Shown here in pieces: positions 7,573-10,162 of a stretch of 10,162 nt of DNA (position 1 is its first letter; the number at the start of each line of letters is the position of its first letter). The position numbers were made by a program, and so were the translations under genes. Origin of the DNA: Myxococcales bacterium (GTDB taxonomy: Bacteria; Myxococcota; Polyangia; Fen-1088). The stretch spans positions 1 through 10,162 of the forward strand of contig PMBY01000330.1 in assembly GCA_003153875.1 (NCBI GenBank), given 5' to 3'. The notes under the pieces are model-generated. The model searched no databases, was not told the DNA's origin, and saw nothing but the letters and a program-made list of their open reading frames with translations.

Positions 7573-8895
7573 ATGACCGCGAGATCACCCAAAGACGTCA
7601 ACGTCGAGAACCAGCGGCTGAGTTCCGAGAATGAGGAACTTCGTCTCCGGCTGCAAGAGGCCGAGCAAGCTCTCAGAGCGATTCGCACGGGACAGGCTGA
7701 ATACAGCGCCGAGGGAAAACAGGCCGAGGAGGCGCTGCGCGAGGCGAATCTCCAGCTGGCCGAAGCCGACCGTCGCAAGAACGAGTTTCTCGGGCTGCTG
7801 TCGCACGAGCTGCGTAACCCACTGACACCCATTCGCAACAGCATCTACATCCTCGAAAAGGCCACGCCCGGCGGGCCGCAAGCGCGCCGGGCGCTCGCGG
7901 TTCTTGACCGGCAGGTGAGTCACCTCACCCAACTGGTGGATGACCTTCTCGATGTCACCCGCATCAGCCGAGGCAAGATCCGGCTGGAACGCGCACGCCT
8001 CGATCTGGTTGAGGTGGTGCGCCGAACCGTGGAAGACCACCGCGCCTTCCTTGAACACCACGAGGTGGTCCTGGAACTGCCCAACGATGCGATCTCTATT
8101 GCCGGCGATCCAACGCGGCTGGCGCAGGCGATCGGAAACCTTCTCGTCAACGCAGCCAAGTTCACCCCCGAGAAGGGCAAGGTCTCGGTGGCGCTGACGC
8201 GGACCCCGGACAGCGCTGTGCTGGAGGTCGCTGACACCGGGCTGGGCATCGACCCGGACATGCTTAGGAGGCTGTTTCAGCCTTTCGCGCAGGCTGAGCG
8301 CAGCCTGAGCCAGAGTCTCGGCGGCATGGGCCTGGGGTTGGCGCTGGTGAAGGGACTGGTGGAGTTGCACGGCGGCGAGGTCAGCGCGCATAGCGATGGC
8401 CCCGATCAAGGGGCGCGCTTCACCATCAAGCTCCCGCTCGATGAGAAGGGCGCCGTTGCGCGCGGTGGCTCGAACGCGAATGGCGCCAGCGCCGGAAGAC
8501 GCAAGGTGCTGGTAATTGAGGACAACGTCGACGCCGCGACCAACCTGCGCCAGGCCCTTGAGCACTGGGACCACGAGGTGGAGGTCGCGCGTAGCGGGCC
8601 CGAGGGGCTGGACAAGGCCCGGCAGTTCGATCCCGATTTCGTGCTTTGTGCGCTCGGCTTGCGCGGAATGGATGGCTACGATGTCGCCCGCGCCTTCCGG
8701 GCCGACGAGCAACTCAAGAACGTGCACCTCGTCTCCACCAGCAGCGGCGTCCCGCCCCAGGACATGGAGCGAGCGGCACAGGCCGGCTTTGAGCGGCACC
8801 TCAGTGAGCCGTCCAGCGTCGAGACAATCGACGAGATTCTCCGCGCCATGTTGAAACCACAGTCAGGGGGAGGCAGGAGCCGGTCGGGCCAATAG
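7573..8895 (+). CDS. Hybrid histidine kinase without sensor domain, with degenerate (pseudo-)receiver
   Basis: From ATG 7573 the product has 440 residues (a TTG at 7513 would add 20 but has no ribosome site; GAGAAGAG precedes the ATG). The N-terminus (about 8-70) is a charged heptad-like coiled coil with no PAS, GAF or membrane segment. The kinase core is intact: His78 in SHELRNPLTPIRNS, N-box Asn193 in NLLVNAAKFT, DTGLGI (221-226), FQPFAQ (235-240) and GGMGLGLALVK (250-260). The receiver (about 310-425) keeps Glu316/Asp317 in VIEDNVDAATNL, but the phosphoacceptor position reads CALGLRGMDGY, with Ala360 (gcg, 8650-8652) in place of Asp. The conserved Lys is Glu412 in HLSEPSS, and the Thr position is Ser390. 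The two upstream paralogues read CDIGLP and HLAKPP at these places. The reading frame is open and kinase motifs are conserved, so the gene is probably expressed. The receiver should not accept phosphate in the usual way. The 168 bases before it hold no gene. Confidence 0.92.
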   Translation: MTARSPKDVNVENQRLSSENEELRLRLQEAEQALRAIRTGQAEYSAEGKQAEEALREANLQLAEADRRKNEFLGLLSHELRNPLTPIRNSIYILEKATPGGPQARRALAVLDRQVSHLTQLVDDLLDVTRISRGKIRLERARLDLVEVVRRTVEDHRAFLEHHEVVLELPNDAISIAGDPTRLAQAIGNLLVNAAKFTPEKGKVSVALTRTPDSAVLEVADTGLGIDPDMLRRLFQPFAQAERSLSQSLGGMGLGLALVKGLVELHGGEVSAHSDGPDQGARFTIKLPLDEKGAVARGGSNANGASAGRRKVLVIEDNVDAATNLRQALEHWDHEVEVARSGPEGLDKARQFDPDFVLCALGLRGMDGYDVARAFRADEQLKNVHLVSTSSGVPPQDMERAAQAGFERHLSEPSSVETIDEILRAMLKPQSGGGRSRSGQ

Positions 8896-8969
8896 AAGCG
8901 TCGGGTTCGAGGCAGCCGCCAAAGGGTTGTGACCAACAGGCCGGCGAAGCATCGAAACAGTAGGGGGAC

Positions 8970-8975
8970 GGAGGG
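8970..8975 (+). promoter_or_regulatory. Ribosome binding site GGAGGG for a TTG start
   Basis: GGAGGG lies eight bases before TTG 8984. No ATG or GTG suits the start: the frame is closed by TGA at 8930-8932, and the first in-frame ATG (9121) would remove the first membrane segment with its Pro-Cys motif. Confidence 0.7.
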
Positions 8976-8983
8976 CCTCGCCC

Positions 8984-10162
8984 TTGCGCATCTATTCAAT
9001 TCTGTTCGCGGCAGGAGTCCTGACCATCCTCCTGCCCTGCATTCTGCCCCTGGTGCCGCTGGTGGTGGGAGTTAGCCTGGCCGGGCAGCGGCGCATTCGG
9101 CCGCTGGTCATCGTGGTGAGCATGGCGGCCAGTTTCGTGATCTTCACCTTCGTGCTCCAGGTGGTGCTGGCGCGTTTCGTGTCGGCAGCCGACCTGATTC
9201 GCATCGCCAGCACCTACGTGCTGCTGCTGTTCGGCGTCTGCTTCCTCAGCACTGACACGCGTTTGCAGATAGCGGTGGCGGTTCTGGGCGCCCTCTTCTT
9301 CGCCTCGCACGGCTGGATCGCTGTGGCCCTGGCCGCCTTGCTGGGAACCGCGGCTGTGCTCTTGGCAGGCCGGGTGGCAGCCCGCATCCAGCAGCTCGGG
9401 AGCAACGTCCAGCGCAGTGCCAGCACCGGGCTGGGCGGTGAATCGCTGCTCACGGCACTGATCGTGGGACTGACCCTGGGCATGGTCTGGGTTCCCTGTG
9501 CAGGGCCGGCGCTGGGATTCGCGCTGGCGCTGGTGCGCAATCAGCCGGGCCCGCGCGCGCTGGCGGCCTTGAGTGCCTATGCGGTCGGCGCCGCCACGCC
9601 GCTGCTGCTGGTGGGATACGGCGGCCAACAGGCGGTGCGCTCCGCTCGCGCCCTGAATCGGCACAGTGGTGTCATCAAACGCGTGGCCGGAGGATTGCTG
9701 GTTCTGTCGGCGCTGGCCTTGCGCTACGACTGGCTCACCGACGGGCAGGTGTGGCTGTCGCAGCACACGTCGTTCGGATCGCTGGCCAGCTCATTGGAGG
9801 ACCGATTGGTGGGCAAGGGTATGGTGCAGCCGGCGCTTGCATCTGCGGCGAACCAGCCGAGCGCACAGGCGGCGCCAGAGCTGCCCTCGCTGCCGCGGCT
9901 GGGCCCAGCCCCGGAGTTCGTGGGTCTCGGGCCCTGGTACAACTCGGCGCCCCTCACGTTGGCTTCGTTGCGCGGCAAGGTTGTGCTGGTGGATTTCTGG
10001 ACCTATAGCTGCATCAACTGCGTTCACACCCTGCCTTATGTGCAGGCGTACTGGACGCGCTACCAGAATGCGCCCTTCGTACTGGTCGGGATCCACACGC
10101 CTGAGTTCGTGTTCGAGAAGAGCCCGCAGAACGTGGCGGCCGCCATCCAGCGCCACGGGCTC
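8984..10162 (+). CDS. dipZ: DipZ-type fusion: CcdA-like membrane thiol transporter plus thioredoxin-like domain, 3' end outside the window
   Basis: The visible 393 residues begin at TTG 8984. The N-terminal half is a CcdA/DsbD-type membrane domain with about six hydrophobic segments. A Pro-Cys motif stands in the first (VLTILLPCILPLVP, Cys19) and another in the fourth (GMVWVPCAGPALG, Cys172), the pair that carries electrons across the cytoplasmic membrane in this family. A Pro/Ala-rich linker (about 280-305) follows, then a TlpA/redoxin-like thioredoxin domain with active site FWTYSCINCVHTLPYV (Cys343 and Cys346) and VLVGIHTPEF. The FWTYSCINC form is characteristic of DipZ proteins. Reductant would be moved from cytoplasmic thioredoxin to periplasmic or extracytoplasmic thiols, supporting cytochrome c maturation or disulphide reduction. 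The end of the thioredoxin domain, and any C-terminal domain found in long DipZ proteins, lie beyond the window. The 88 bases before the gene show no terminator. Confidence 0.9.
   Translation, partial: MRIYSILFAAGVLTILLPCILPLVPLVVGVSLAGQRRIRPLVIVVSMAASFVIFTFVLQVVLARFVSAADLIRIASTYVLLLFGVCFLSTDTRLQIAVAVLGALFFASHGWIAVALAALLGTAAVLLAGRVAARIQQLGSNVQRSASTGLGGESLLTALIVGLTLGMVWVPCAGPALGFALALVRNQPGPRALAALSAYAVGAATPLLLVGYGGQQAVRSARALNRHSGVIKRVAGGLLVLSALALRYDWLTDGQVWLSQHTSFGSLASSLEDRLVGKGMVQPALASAANQPSAQAAPELPSLPRLGPAPEFVGLGPWYNSAPLTLASLRGKVVLVDFWTYSCINCVHTLPYVQAYWTRYQNAPFVLVGIHTPEFVFEKSPQNVAAAIQRHGL

Noticed and set aside
7585..8799. Open minus-strand frame of 404 codons opposite the third kinase
   Set aside because: The plus strand has all histidine kinase motifs; the minus frame is an antisense shadow without recognisable domains.
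8996..9766. Open minus-strand frame of 256 codons opposite the DipZ-like gene
   Set aside because: The translation is Gln/His/Arg-rich and low in complexity, while the plus strand encodes a CcdA membrane domain with both Pro-Cys motifs.

Overview
This is a GC-rich bacterial window. The gene types (PAS/hybrid histidine kinases, a lipobox lipoprotein, a CcdA-thioredoxin fusion) and the intergenic inverted repeat suggest a Gram-negative of the Pseudomonadota or Myxococcota kind. The sequence alone does not settle the lineage.

Layout from left to right. (1) 1-2455: the 3' end of one hybrid sensor kinase, a 380-base gap without a gene, and a complete PAS-containing hybrid sensor kinase. (2) 2456-3103: a non-coding stretch holding a REPIN-like pair of inverted ~76-base repeats, followed by a broken VOC/glyoxalase-fold gene fragment on the minus strand. 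(3) 3104-3784 (minus): a small putative lipoprotein of unknown function. (4) 3885-7404: a two-gene operon. The first gene is a bacterial relative of plant alpha-glucan water dikinase (GWD) that lacks the N-terminal half. It overlaps by 8 bases a xylose-isomerase-like TIM-barrel protein (sugar phosphate isomerase/epimerase family). (5) 7573-8895: a third hybrid kinase, with no recognisable sensor domain and a receiver whose phosphoacceptor Asp is replaced by Ala. (6) 8984 to the window end: a CcdA-like membrane protein fused to a thioredoxin-like domain (DipZ type), starting at TTG and cut by the window edge.

The three hybrid kinases are clearly paralogous. They share the same domain order, the same SHELRNP-type H-box in the two where it is visible, and a nearly identical receiver start. 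They end in a bare receiver with no output domain, and no Hpt protein or stand-alone regulator lies in the window. The dikinase-isomerase pair is probably translationally coupled and suggests a carbohydrate-phosphate activity, perhaps on an alpha-glucan such as glycogen; this is inference. The lipoprotein gene sits between two divergently oriented genes that both lack their 5' portions, which suggests a past replacement or deletion there. The points most worth following up are the GWD-like dikinase operon, the pseudo-receiver kinase, and the replacement-like junction.
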